Below, piece after piece: positions 8,735-16,697 of a stretch of DNA of 39,678 nucleotides. Position 1 is the stretch's first letter. Every line of letters starts with the position of its first letter. The notes below the pieces were generated by a model. The model ran no database searches. It saw only the letters and a program-made list of their open reading frames with translations, and was not told where the DNA came from. Both the position numbers and the translations under genes were made by a program. The stretch is from Clostridium sp. CAG:302 (GTDB lineage Bacteria; Bacillota_I; Bacilli_A; RF39; UBA660), in NCBI GenBank assembly GCA_000431795.1, contig FR887366.1, positions 1 through 39,678 on the forward strand. The letters are read 5' to 3'.

Positions 8735-8866
8735 ATGATTCATATGATGAAATTAAATGATGAACCATTTACTTTAATAAAGGCAGGTACTAAAGTAATA
8801 GAGTTAAGACTAAATGATGAAAAAAGAAGAAAAATTGGCGAGGCTACTATTACTAAAGTTTACTAA
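8735..8866 (+). pseudogene. Short ASCH-domain-like ORF, probably an internally deleted gene
   Basis: A 43-aa frame starting MIHMMKLNDEPFTLIKAGTK has a good ribosome binding site (AAAGGTGAT). The first 33 residues match the beginning of ASCH-domain proteins (pattern MKLxxEPFxLIKxGxKxIELRLxDEKR). The frame then jumps to GEATITKVY and stops, where an intact ASCH protein would continue for about 70 more residues. ASCH domains are thought to bind RNA. It is either a remnant or a minimal protein; I favour a remnant. Confidence 0.55.
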
Positions 8867-8885
8867 TGAGTAAGGAAAAAAATAA

Positions 8886-9965
8886 ATGACAAAAAATAAA
8901 ATTATAACACTAGTATTTGTTGTACTTGCTATAGTATCACTTGCATTAATATATATATTTAGAATAAGAAAAAATAATAAAAGTATTCCAGTTACCGAAG
9001 GTGTAGCTGTAGTACCAACATTTGATGATGAAATATCATCTGATAGTAGTTATTGTGCTACATTCCAACTTGTTTGGAATGATATGAAGAATGAAATAAT
9101 AAAAAAAGATATTGTATTTAACCCTGAAGAGATAATGGCTACTAATTTAAATAAAGAATCTTTTACTGAAGATATGATATCTGATAGTTATTACTTTAAA
9201 GCATTTGGGCCTAAGACAATAAAGTTAAAAGAAGAAATAGTAAATGGCATTAAAGAAAAATTTAATCAGACTAGCGACATTTTAGATGATTTTGATTGGG
9301 GGGAAGATGCCTTAGATGATCCTGATTTAAGAAGATATTTCTTTTATACAATGTTATACCGAGAATTTGAATATAAACAGAGATTTACAGTTTTAGAAAA
9401 TAGTAACTTTGGTAATTATGAAGATGTAAAATACTTTGGTGTAGCTTCTAATAGTTCTAGTGAAGTAAGAAATCAGATAATAGTGTTATTCTATAATTCT
9501 AAAGATGATTTTGCAATTAAATTAACTACTAAAAGTAATGATGAAGTAATATTCTATAAGAATCCAAAAGGTAAAACATTTAATGAAATATATAGTAATA
9601 TGACTAATGATGCTAATAAATATACTGGAAGCAAAAACTTTAGTAACAATGATACTTTCAAGGTTCCAATGATTAACTTTAATGTTAAAAGAGAATATAA
9701 TGAACTACAAAATAACCCTTTTTATGATGATGAAAATAGAGAATATGTAATTGAAAAGGCAGTTCAAACAATAAACTTCAAACTAGATGAAAAAGGTGGT
9801 AGGGTAAAAAGTGAAGCCGCTATTGACACAAATGTTACTAGTGCTCCTGTAAAAGAATCAAGAAACTTTAATGTAGATGATACCTTTGCCATATTCTTAA
9901 AAGAAAGTTCAAGAGACATGCCATATTTTGCCGCTAGAATAGATAATATTAAAAAATATCAATAG
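8886..9965 (+). CDS. Membrane-anchored protein of unknown function
   Basis: I do not recognise this 359-aa protein. It has one N-terminal membrane segment (about residues 5-27, ITLVFVVLAIVSLALIYIF) with a basic flank after it, so the rest probably faces outside. The exported part is acidic, rich in Asp, Asn and Tyr, and has a single Cys (in SSYCATFQ). No repeats or sorting signal are visible. The ATG is close behind the ASCH-like ORF (20 nt) with weak AAGGAAA spacing, so the two may be co-transcribed. A terminator follows, ending the expressed part before the decayed region. Confidence 0.6.
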   Translation: MTKNKIITLVFVVLAIVSLALIYIFRIRKNNKSIPVTEGVAVVPTFDDEISSDSSYCATFQLVWNDMKNEIIKKDIVFNPEEIMATNLNKESFTEDMISDSYYFKAFGPKTIKLKEEIVNGIKEKFNQTSDILDDFDWGEDALDDPDLRRYFFYTMLYREFEYKQRFTVLENSNFGNYEDVKYFGVASNSSSEVRNQIIVLFYNSKDDFAIKLTTKSNDEVIFYKNPKGKTFNEIYSNMTNDANKYTGSKNFSNNDTFKVPMINFNVKREYNELQNNPFYDDENREYVIEKAVQTINFKLDEKGGRVKSEAAIDTNVTSAPVKESRNFNVDDTFAIFLKESSRDMPYFAARIDNIKKYQ

Positions 9966-9968
9966 TAT

Positions 9969-9998
9969 AAAAGCATAATATTTGTTATGCTTTTTTCT
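9969..9998 (+). terminator. Terminator at the left border of the decayed region
   Basis: A perfect 10-bp stem (9969-9978 with 9985-9994) with a 6-nt loop and a T tract. Confidence 0.85.
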
Positions 9999-10021
9999 TT
10001 GGTAATAATCTTACCAAGAAG

Positions 10022-10051
10022 TTGACATTATGTTACCATGTATATTATAAT
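10022..10051 (+). promoter_or_regulatory. Promoter-like sequence ahead of decayed genes
   Basis: TTGACA (10022-10027) and TATAAT (10046-10051), both consensus, are 18 nt apart. No intact gene follows; the first start downstream is the dinD-like remnant at 10202. Confidence 0.6.
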
Positions 10052-10201
10052 TAAATTGTAATTTCTGCAGGATTATTTAGTCATATCTAATAACTTGAAA
10101 TATTGAAAAATAGTAAGATATTTATAAAAAGATTTAACGAAATAATGAACTCTATATTAGGTAATAAAAAACTGATAAAAAAAGAGTAATAGGGGGTAAT
10201 A

Positions 10202-10390
10202 ATGTAGAAAATAGAAACTAAAAATATTAATAGTATCCTTGAAGGTATAAAACACATTGATGATTATGGCAATGAATTTTAGTTAGCAAGAGAACTAATA
10301 ATGGCATTAGAATATAAAAGTAGGTTTAAAATCAGCAAGAAATATTATGGATGTCAAATTATCTAGATATGCTTGTTATTTAATAGACAC
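10202..10390 (+). pseudogene. dinD-like gene remnant
   Basis: A good ribosome binding site (AGGGGGTAAT) and ATG at 10202 are followed at once by TAG. Beyond it the frame reads SILEGIKHIDDYGNEF, stop, LARELIMALEYK, which matches the DinD start (F-x-x-IKHxDExGNEYWxARELxxxLxY). After a deletion and a +1 frameshift the stretch KLSRYACYLI (near 10356-10385), also characteristic of DinD, appears. The in-frame TAG at 10280-10282 stands where the family has Trp. It carries two stops, a frameshift and a large deletion, so it is non-functional. DinD is a DNA-damage-inducible protein in E. coli. Confidence 0.7.
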
Positions 10391-10493
10391 TATATATAAA
10401 GATGAAATATTATGGCTTTCACAAAAGGAATGTTGTAATGAATTGGATAAAAAATCAGTTACCGAGAAATGCTCGTTAACTGCTGATGATTGA
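10391..10493 (+). pseudogene. RhuM-family gene remnant 1, fused to the dinD remnant
   Basis: Directly in frame with the end of the dinD remnant, the sequence reads IYKDEILWLSQKECCNELDK, then KSVTEKCSLTADD and a stop. It aligns with residues about 28-90 of the intact RhuM protein at 13940, with about 22 codons deleted between LSQK and NELDK. Confidence 0.65.
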
Positions 10494-10666
10494 AAAGCAT
10501 ACAATCATCTCCTAAATAAAGACAAAAGGATATAAAATTCTGGGTTTGATGTTAATGAACAACTCGTTGAGGTCAACAAGTTGTTAAAAAAAAATAGTAA
10601 TGTTCAAATAAATATATAGGAACATAAACTTTCAAGATATATTATTAGAGAGATGATAATGATATT

Positions 10667-11188
10667 ATGATTATTAATTATTCAGATCAAGCCGTTATAA
10701 AAAAATAAAAAATCTATATTTTTGGCCGGTTCGACCTCAAGAGATAGAAATACAGAATCACAGAGAACTACTGCTTGTAAAAGGTTAAGTGAGTTAGGAT
10801 TTGATGGCGTAGTTAAAGTTTCTGAATACTCAACCTAGAAACTAAAAGCAGATTATGTAGATCGAGCAATGTGTGAAAGAGGAGCATTAACAAATTCTAC
10901 AGTTATTATGTTTTGGATTCCTAGAAGTTTACCTGATATACCCGCTTTTGCTGTGAATGTAGAATTTGGATATTGGCTACATTCTGGTAAAATAATATAT
11001 GGCAGACTAACTGATGCTAAAAAACAAATTATTTAGATTGGTTATATCAAGAAGATTATGAGAAGATTCCGATAGATAACTTAGAAGAATTGTTAAAGCA
11101 ATCAATAATATTGGCAGACAAATTATATAATGAAAAAAGCACTGAAATATTCTCACTAAGCAAAAGAAAAAATTTAGAAAGAGAGTAA
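10667..11188 (+). pseudogene. Nucleoside 2-deoxyribosyltransferase-like pseudogene
   Basis: The conceptual protein begins MIINYSDQAVIKK, stops, and continues in another frame as KSIFLAGSTSRDRNTESQ, then LSELGFDGVVKVSEYST, a TAG (10836-10838), VIMFWIPRSLPDIPAF, NVEFGYWLHSGKIIYGR and, after a further frameshift, LDWLYQEDYEKIPIDNLEEL. FLAGS, the FWIPR strand and the NVEFG box with its catalytic Glu identify the nucleoside 2-deoxyribosyltransferase superfamily. At least one stop and two frameshifts make it non-functional. Intact relatives are common in phage and accessory DNA. Confidence 0.8.
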
Positions 11189-11223
11189 TGATATAAAAGA
11201 AATAAAACCAATATCCATTTTGT

Positions 11224-11307
11224 AAAGAAGAGGCTTTAGTCTTTCTTAAGAACCAAATGTTCAAGGAGGCCACTAAAACCACTCTATCTCTACAAAAATC
11301 TAAATAA
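11224..11307 (+). other. Tail of an unidentified decayed ORF
   Basis: An open stretch reads EALVFLKNQMFKEATK before a stop. Its codon pattern looks like former coding sequence, but I cannot assign a family and there is no start with a ribosome binding site. Confidence 0.25.
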
Positions 11308-11310
11308 GAA

Positions 11311-11340
11311 AATATAGTTAAAAAATATCTTAACTATATT
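11311..11340. repeat. Perfect 11-bp inverted repeat
   Basis: AATATAGTTAA (11311-11321) and TTAACTATATT (11330-11340) flank an 8-nt loop. It is a terminator-type hairpin with only a weak T run, or an operator, just before RhuM remnant 2. Confidence 0.45.
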
Positions 11341-11358
11341 ATACGAGGAGGTCATTTT

Positions 11359-11618
11359 ATGAAAAAAATAGTATTACGATTAGATCAAGTGCTGCTGAAT
11401 ATCTAACTTATATTGCAGCAATCGGAACTGATAAAGAAACAATTGAAGTAAGATATGAACATGAAAATATTTAGCTTATTCAAAAAATGTTATCAACTCT
11501 CTATAGTGTAGAAATAAATACAATAAATTATCATATTAAAAAAATATATAATGATAATGAATTAAAAGAAGAATCAACTATTCGAAAATTTAGAACAGTT
11601 CAAAAGAAAGAAAAATAA
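11359..11618 (+). pseudogene. RhuM-family gene remnant 2
   Basis: A strong ribosome binding site (GAGGAGG) and ATG are followed by a frameshift in an A run. The shifted frame then reads SITIRSSAAEYLTYIAAIG, RYEHENI, a TAG (11472-11474) at the expected Trp, LIQKMLSTLYSVEINTINYH, NELKEESTIRKF and a stop. This is the N-terminal third of a RhuM protein of a different subgroup from the two intact ones (TINYHIKKI rather than AISKHLKNI). The rest is missing. Confidence 0.75.
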
Positions 11619-11621
11619 CAA

Positions 11622-11741
11622 ATGGACAATAAAAGCCGGCAAATAACTAATCATGACTTTTTAATATATAAGGATTCAAACAATGATATTAAGGTTAGTG
11701 TAATGTTAATAAATAATGATATTAATTTTAAAAATATATAA
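11622..11741 (+). pseudogene. RhuM-family gene remnant 3 (N-terminal piece)
   Basis: A 39-aa frame starts MDNKSRQITN and contains FLIYKDSNNDIKVSVMLIN, which matches the first residues of RhuM proteins (compare LIIYKNSDGNIIVDAIYKD at 13940), then stops. It starts 4 nt after remnant 2. Confidence 0.55.
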
Positions 11742-11743
11742 TT

Positions 11744-11752
11744 TTGATATAA
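11744..11752 (+). promoter_or_regulatory. Extended -10 promoter element
   Basis: TGATATAAT is an extended -10 with no convincing -35. It places the transcription start near 11759 and so excludes the in-frame TTG at 11756 as the start of the next gene. Confidence 0.4.
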
Positions 11753-11794
11753 TCTTTGAAAAGACAAAGAATAAATTTTAAAATATTTGGAAAA

Positions 11795-12163
11795 ATGATT
11801 AAACGAGAATTTGCTGAAAAATGGATATACAAATTAAAAAAATACTGGCTTGAGAAAAATATAGATGGTGTGTGTAGTTTATTTACTAACACAAAATTTT
11901 ATCAAGAAACGCCTTTTATAAAACCGTTTTTGACTATCGAAGAAATAAAAGAAGAATGGTATCATGTTAAAAATGAAGAAATACATAATATAGAAATAAA
12001 TGTATTAGCAATAGATGGAAATACTGTGATAGCTAATTGGTATCTAGAACAAAATAACGATGTTTATGATGGAATTTATCAGATAATGTTTAATGATAAA
12101 AATGAATGTATATATTTTAAAAGTTGGGAAATGCTTAAGCAAGAAGTTGAAAATAATGGATAA
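11795..12163 (+). CDS. SnoaL/NTF2-like domain protein
   Basis: The 122-aa protein starting MIKREFAEKWIYKLKKYWLEKN resembles NTF2-like/SnoaL proteins: a helical N-terminus (FAEKWIYKLKKYWLEKNIDGVCSLFT), then TPFIKPFLTIEEIKEEW and alternating strands ending in ANWYLEQN, GIYQIMF and FKSWEM. The fold serves small-molecule binding in enzymes, toxins-with-immunity systems and others; no specific function can be given. A TTG 13 codons upstream is open but lies at the predicted transcription start. It is the first intact gene after the decayed region. No membrane segment is present. Confidence 0.5.
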   Translation: MIKREFAEKWIYKLKKYWLEKNIDGVCSLFTNTKFYQETPFIKPFLTIEEIKEEWYHVKNEEIHNIEINVLAIDGNTVIANWYLEQNNDVYDGIYQIMFNDKNECIYFKSWEMLKQEVENNG

Positions 12164-12227
12164 TAAAAATATAAATAAAACCAATATAAATTGGGATATA
12201 CTAACTCATGAAAAACTAAGATTTTAG
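12156..12227 (+). other. Mini-ORF preceding a RhuM gene
   Basis: A 23-codon frame starts MDNKNINKTNINWDILTHEK. A related short frame (MDKKEKSLPSTSINW) sits at 13741, also ahead of a RhuM gene. Either a small peptide or the worn start of a longer gene. Confidence 0.3.
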
Positions 12228-12245
12228 ATATAGGAGATGATAAAA

Positions 12246-13262
12246 TTGACAAAAGATTTAATTGTAAGAAGTAGCACTGAAGAATTTATAACATTCAAAC
12301 TTCAAGAAAAAGACAAAGGCATACAAGTAAGATATGAAAATGAAACTTTATGGATGACTCAAAAAGCTATGTCGGAATTATTTAATGTAGAACAACCGGC
12401 CATAGCAAAGCATTTAATTAATATCTATAATGAAAAGGAGTTAGATAAAGATTCAACTTATTCCAAAATGGAATTAGTTCAAAAAGAGGGACACAGAAGT
12501 GTTAAGAGAAATGTTGAATTTTACAATTTAGATGCAATAATATCAGTTGGATATAGAGTAAATTCATTAAGAGCGACACAATTTAGAAGATGGGCAACAA
12601 ATATACTTAAAACATTTACAATTCAAGGATATGTATTAGATAAAGAAAGAATGAAAAATGGTTCATTTATTGATAAAGATTATTTTGAAAAGTTATTAGA
12701 AGAAATCCGAGAAATTAGATTATCTGAAAGAAGATTTTATCAAAAAGTAACTGACATTTATGCTACAAGTATAGATTATGATCCTAAATCTCCTATATCA
12801 ATCAATTTCTTTAAAAGGGTTCAAAATAAAATGCACTTTGCTGTATCAAAACAAACGGCAGCAGAACTTATATATAATAGGGTTAATTCAGAAAAAGAAC
12901 ATATGGGTTTGACTTCATGGAAAAATAGTCCTAATGGTAAAATTATGGAATCAGATGTAATAATTGCTAAGAATTATTTAAATAAAGAAGAGTTAAGAGA
13001 TTTAGAAGGAATTGTTAGTGCATTTTTAGAAATTGCTGAAAATAGGGCGAGAAGACATATTCCAATGACGATGGAAGACTGGTCATCTAGAATAGATAAG
13101 TTTTTGCTTGCAGATGATAGGGATATATTAAAAGATGCTGGAAAAATCTCACATGAAATAGCTTGTGATAAAGCATTAACAGAATTTGAAAAATATAGAG
13201 TTAAACAAGATAAATTATATAAATCAGATTTTGATTTATTAATAGAAGAAACAAATAAATAA
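12246..13262 (+). CDS. RhuM family protein (first intact copy)
   Basis: About 338 aa, normal for the Virulence_RhuM family (PF13310). The N-terminal part has YENETLWMTQKAMSELFNVE (near residues 30-50), then AIAKHLINIYNEKELD, VEFYNLDAIISVGYRVNS (near 100) and ATQFRRWATNILK; the C-terminal part has MHFAVSKQTAAELIYNRVNS and LTSWKNSPNGKI. All these blocks match the copy at 13940. The N-terminal half suggests a DNA-binding winged-helix region; the biochemical function of RhuM proteins is unknown to me. TAGGAG abuts the ATG at 12237 with no spacing, so the in-frame TTG at 12246, 9 nt behind GGAG, is the more likely start. Confidence 0.85.
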   Translation: MTKDLIVRSSTEEFITFKLQEKDKGIQVRYENETLWMTQKAMSELFNVEQPAIAKHLINIYNEKELDKDSTYSKMELVQKEGHRSVKRNVEFYNLDAIISVGYRVNSLRATQFRRWATNILKTFTIQGYVLDKERMKNGSFIDKDYFEKLLEEIREIRLSERRFYQKVTDIYATSIDYDPKSPISINFFKRVQNKMHFAVSKQTAAELIYNRVNSEKEHMGLTSWKNSPNGKIMESDVIIAKNYLNKEELRDLEGIVSAFLEIAENRARRHIPMTMEDWSSRIDKFLLADDRDILKDAGKISHEIACDKALTEFEKYRVKQDKLYKSDFDLLIEETNK

Positions 13263-13286
13263 TGAAATGAAAGGAAGATTAGAAAT

Positions 13287-13694
13287 ATGCTTAATTTAGA
13301 AAAAGTAAAAGAAGAATTAAATAAATGGAATTTTAGTTATAAAAATAATATTGTACCGGGACATAGTACATATAAAGTAAAATGGATTTTACCGGCTGGA
13401 CCAGTAATCGTAATTGCATCAGAAAGAGCAACATCATACTTATTTGGTTTTGATGAAAAAGGAATTCATGTTTTTCCAGTAGAAGGCAACTGGAATATAT
13501 TAGATTGTTGTTTAATAGAATGGAAAAATATTACAAAATTTGAAATGAAAAAAGGTATTTTACTTGAGAATACTATGAATATTACAACTAATGAAATGAA
13601 GGTATCATTAAAAATAAATAAAATGGTTGCAGGTAACCCATGGGTTAAAGAAAATATAAAAGAATTAGAAGAACTAAATTATTATAAAAAATAG
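13287..13694 (+). CDS. Hypothetical protein between two RhuM genes
   Basis: I do not recognise this 135-aa cytoplasmic protein. It begins MLNLEKVKEELNKWNFSYKN after AAAGGAAG and has a predicted helix, then strands (YKVKWILPAGPVIVIASE, YLFGFDEKGIHVFPV) and a C-terminal helix ending in KELEELNYYKK. A PH-like beta fold would fit but is a guess. The stop of the upstream RhuM gene lies 24 nt before it, so co-transcription is likely. Confidence 0.55.
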   Translation: MLNLEKVKEELNKWNFSYKNNIVPGHSTYKVKWILPAGPVIVIASERATSYLFGFDEKGIHVFPVEGNWNILDCCLIEWKNITKFEMKKGILLENTMNITTNEMKVSLKINKMVAGNPWVKENIKELEELNYYKK

Positions 13695-13740
13695 TTGTAA
13701 AAAGTGTAAAAAAGGTTCTCTAAAAAAGGAAGTGAAAATA

Positions 13741-13788
13741 ATGGATAAAAAAGAAAAAAGTTTACCATCTACGAGTATCAATTGGTAA
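13741..13788 (+). other. Mini-ORF preceding the second RhuM gene
   Basis: A 15-codon frame, MDKKEKSLPSTSINW, has a good ribosome binding site (AAGGAAGTG). It resembles the mini-ORF at 12156. The following 13789-13939 holds no other gene that I can see, apart from AT-rich sequence and the next ribosome binding site. Confidence 0.3.
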
Positions 13789-13939
13789 GTGGAGAATTAT
13801 GAAAAAATACACTTGAATACTTGAAAATAAAAGAAATTTTTACTAAATGCTTTTTACATTTTGGGACATTTTTTAATAAATTTTAATTTAAATTGATAAA
13901 TGTATGACTTATGAAAAAATAAAGGAAAGGAGATTATTG

Positions 13940-14944
13940 ATGGAAAAAAATAAATTAATTATATATAAAAATAGTGATGGTAATATTATTGTAGATGCTA
14001 TTTATAAAGATGAAACTTTATGGCTATCACAAAAAGGTATGTCGAAAGTTTTCAATGTTGGTGTACCAGCAATATCAAAACATTTAAAAAATATATTTGC
14101 AGAAAACGAATTAGATAAAAATTCAGTTGTTTCCAAAATGGAAATAACTGCACCTGACGAAAAAAATTATAATACTGAAGTTTATAGCCTTGATGCTATA
14201 ATTGCTGTGGGATATAGAATTAATTCTAAAAAAGCGACTGAATTTAGAATATGGGCAACAAAAGTTTTAAAAGAATATATGATTAAAGGATTTGTATTAA
14301 ATGATGAACGTTTTATAAATGGAAATAAATATGATGCAAAATATTTTGATGAATTATTAGAACGAATCAAAACAATCAGAGTAAGTGAAAGAATGGCATA
14401 CCAAAAAATCACTGATTTATTTATTGCAACAGCAACGGATTACAATCCTAAGTCAGAAGAAGCTTATACTTTCTTTAAAATAGTTCAAAATAAGTTGCAT
14501 TATGCTATAAGTGGACATACTGCTGCCGAATTAATATATAGTAGAGCAAACTCAGATAAAGAACATATGGGACTAACTAATTGGAAAAATTCTCCTGATG
14601 GTTTAATATATAAATATGATGTAGTTATTGCAAAAAATTATTTAAACGAAGAAGAAATGAATAATTTAAAAGATTTAACAAATATGTTTTTAGTATTTGC
14701 TGAAGATGAAGCAAAACAAAGACATGTTATGACAATGAAGGATTGGATAAATGCAACTGATGATTTATTAAAGTTTAGAAGAAAAGAAGTATTAAATAAT
14801 AGTGGCAGTATATCTCATAAAGAAGCAGTAGAAAAAGCAGAAAAAGAATATGAAAAATTTAGAGTTATACAAGATCAAAAATATATTTCTTCAATGGATG
14901 AATTTTATAATAAATATTTAAATGAAAGTAAAGGGGATAAATAA
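13940..14944 (+). CDS. RhuM family protein (second intact copy)
   Basis: This 334-aa protein starts MEKNKLIIYKNSDGN after AAAGGAGA at proper spacing; an ATG 36 nt upstream lacks one. It carries all RhuM blocks: IYKDETLWLSQKGMSKVFNV, AISKHLKNIFAENELDKNS, VYSLDAIIAVGYRINSKKA, EFRIWATKVLKEYM, KLHYAISGHTAAELIYSRAN and LTNWKNSPDGLI. The protein is clearly homologous to but diverged from the copy at 12246, so they are not a recent duplication. Its TAA overlaps the ATG of the acetyltransferase (TAATG), indicating translational coupling. Confidence 0.88.
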   Translation: MEKNKLIIYKNSDGNIIVDAIYKDETLWLSQKGMSKVFNVGVPAISKHLKNIFAENELDKNSVVSKMEITAPDEKNYNTEVYSLDAIIAVGYRINSKKATEFRIWATKVLKEYMIKGFVLNDERFINGNKYDAKYFDELLERIKTIRVSERMAYQKITDLFIATATDYNPKSEEAYTFFKIVQNKLHYAISGHTAAELIYSRANSDKEHMGLTNWKNSPDGLIYKYDVVIAKNYLNEEEMNNLKDLTNMFLVFAEDEAKQRHVMTMKDWINATDDLLKFRRKEVLNNSGSISHKEAVEKAEKEYEKFRVIQDQKYISSMDEFYNKYLNESKGDK

Positions 14945-15741
14945 TGAAATCTTATGATAATACAATAAAATATTATGAATTATTAATGTATTATAAAGAT
15001 ACAGCTATTTATAAAAAATATTCATTACCTGATGGTTTTCATTTTGAATTTTATAAAGACGGGAATATGAATGATTGGATAAATATTCATATTGAGAGTG
15101 GAGAATTTTGTGCTATCGAAGAAGGAATAATGATATTTCATGATTTCTATGATACATTCATTCAAGAGTTAAATAAAAGATGTATATTTATCGTGGATGA
15201 TAAAACAAATGAGAAGGTTGGTACTGCAACTGTATCCCTACTAAGCAAAGAAGAGTTTGGGTATAATGGTGCAGTAGATTGGGTAGCAATAAAAAAAGAC
15301 TATCAAGGTAAGGGCTTAGCAAGGCCATTGATTACAAAAATATTAGAAATTGCAAATGAATTAGAGCATAAAGGTATTATTTTGCACACACAAACTACAA
15401 CATGGTTGGCGGCAAAATCATACTTGGATTTTGGATTTAATATATTAAATAAAAATGAAAAAAATGGTTGGAAAATTCTAAAAACTTTAACGAATCACCC
15501 AAAGTTAAGTGAATTTGAAACATTAAAAATAGAAGAAGTATACGATAAAAGAAATGTTGAAATAGAGGCACAATTAAACCAAATATTTAAAGATGATAAT
15601 TTTAATTATTCAGTGTGGTACAAAAATGGATTACACAATGTGTATGTTTATTATAAAAATAGTACTTATGAATATGAATATTTTGATTATGAAAATAAGA
15701 TAGTTTTGAAAGAAATAGAAAATAAAAAATATAAAAGATAG
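14944..15741 (+). CDS. GNAT-family N-acetyltransferase with extensions
   Basis: The 265-aa protein has a central GNAT core (about residues 60-165). It includes VDWVAIKKDYQGKGLARPLI, where QGKGLA is the acetyl-CoA pyrophosphate-binding loop, followed by LHTQTTTWLAAKSYLDFGF. The N-terminal 60 and C-terminal 90 residues are extra; the C-terminal part (EIEAQLNQIFKDDNFNYS onward) is charged and Tyr-rich and unrecognised. The acceptor is unknown. Its start overlaps the RhuM stop, and rbgA begins 12 nt after its stop, so it closes the accessory segment and may run into rbgA transcriptionally. Confidence 0.75.
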   Translation: MKSYDNTIKYYELLMYYKDTAIYKKYSLPDGFHFEFYKDGNMNDWINIHIESGEFCAIEEGIMIFHDFYDTFIQELNKRCIFIVDDKTNEKVGTATVSLLSKEEFGYNGAVDWVAIKKDYQGKGLARPLITKILEIANELEHKGIILHTQTTTWLAAKSYLDFGFNILNKNEKNGWKILKTLTNHPKLSEFETLKIEEVYDKRNVEIEAQLNQIFKDDNFNYSVWYKNGLHNVYVYYKNSTYEYEYFDYENKIVLKEIENKKYKR

Positions 15742-15753
15742 GAAGTGATTAAA

Positions 15754-16665
15754 ATGGACATGTATCAAAAAAGAAAAATGAGACAAGAAAAGAAAAATAA
15801 TGGTAGCCAAGAAAGTTTTTCAAAAGTTACCATTTCGTGGTACCCAGGTCACATGGCAAAAACTAAAAGAGAGATTAAAGAAAAGATAGATTTAATTGAT
15901 ATAGTATTTGAAGTAGTAGATGCTAGAATACCATATTCATCAAAAAATAAAGAAATTGAAGAAATGACTAAAGGTAAACCTAGGGTTATTGTTATGACAA
16001 AAATAGACTTATGTGATAGCGGGAAAACAAACAAATGGATTAAATATTATGAAGATAAAGATTACATCGTAATACCAATAGACCTAATAAATAATCCTAA
16101 TACCAAGATAATATTTGATAAGATAAAACCACTAGTAGACGAAATAAACAGCAAAAGAAAAAGTAAAGGTCTAAAAGAAAGAAAGGCTAGAATACTAATA
16201 ATGGGTGTACCTAATGTGGGAAAGTCTACTTTAATAAATAGGCTAGTAGGTAGAAAAGCCACTAATGTTGGTAATAGACCCGGTGTTACCAAAAATCTAG
16301 AATGGATTAGAATTAATGACAAAGTAGAACTATTAGATACCCCAGGCATATTATGGCCTAAACTAGATGAAGAAGAAGTAGCATATAACTTAGCCAGTAT
16401 GACCGCTATTAAAGAGGAAGTATTAGATAGTGAAGATATCGCTATATATATAATAAAAAAATTATTATCTGACTATCCAGATAACATTATAAATAGATAT
16501 AGTTTAACTAAAATAGAAGATATAGTAGACATCTTAGATGAAATAGGTAAAAAAATAGGAGCCTTCCGTAATAGCGAAACAGACTACGATAGAGTATACA
16601 AAAGAGTAATAAAAGATCTGCAAGATGGCTATCTAGGCAAAATTACCTTTGATAATATAAATTAA
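15754..16665 (+). CDS. rbgA: Ribosome biogenesis GTPase RbgA (YlqF)
   Basis: RbgA is needed for late 50S assembly. The 303-aa protein shows the circularly permuted G-motif order: TKIDL (G4, near residue 90) comes before GVPNVGKST (G1, near 150) and DTPGILWP (G3, near 195). The N-terminal WYPGHMAK block (near 28-35) is diagnostic for YlqF. A GTG at 15745 lies within GGAAGTG, so the ATG at 15754 is the better start. In Bacilli rbgA normally follows rplS-lepB; here 8 kb of other genes separate them. Confidence 0.96.
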   Translation: MDMYQKRKMRQEKKNNGSQESFSKVTISWYPGHMAKTKREIKEKIDLIDIVFEVVDARIPYSSKNKEIEEMTKGKPRVIVMTKIDLCDSGKTNKWIKYYEDKDYIVIPIDLINNPNTKIIFDKIKPLVDEINSKRKSKGLKERKARILIMGVPNVGKSTLINRLVGRKATNVGNRPGVTKNLEWIRINDKVELLDTPGILWPKLDEEEVAYNLASMTAIKEEVLDSEDIAIYIIKKLLSDYPDNIINRYSLTKIEDIVDILDEIGKKIGAFRNSETDYDRVYKRVIKDLQDGYLGKITFDNIN

Positions 16666-16697
16666 AAAAGTATAGAAGCAAAAAACTATACTTTTAT
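16666..16697. terminator. Bidirectional terminator between rbgA and the membrane protein gene
   Basis: A perfect 10-bp stem (16666-16675 with 16686-16695) with a 10-nt loop, A-rich before and T-rich after, lies between converging genes. Confidence 0.8.

Noticed and set aside
11007..11282. 91-aa minus-strand frame
   Set aside because: It is antisense to the decayed deoxyribosyltransferase and has no ribosome binding site or recognisable motif.
10202..11474. TAG or TGA read as an amino acid in this genome
   Set aside because: Intact genes end in TAG (ymfF) and TGA (murB), and the remnants also carry frameshifts and deletions, so simple decay explains the stops.
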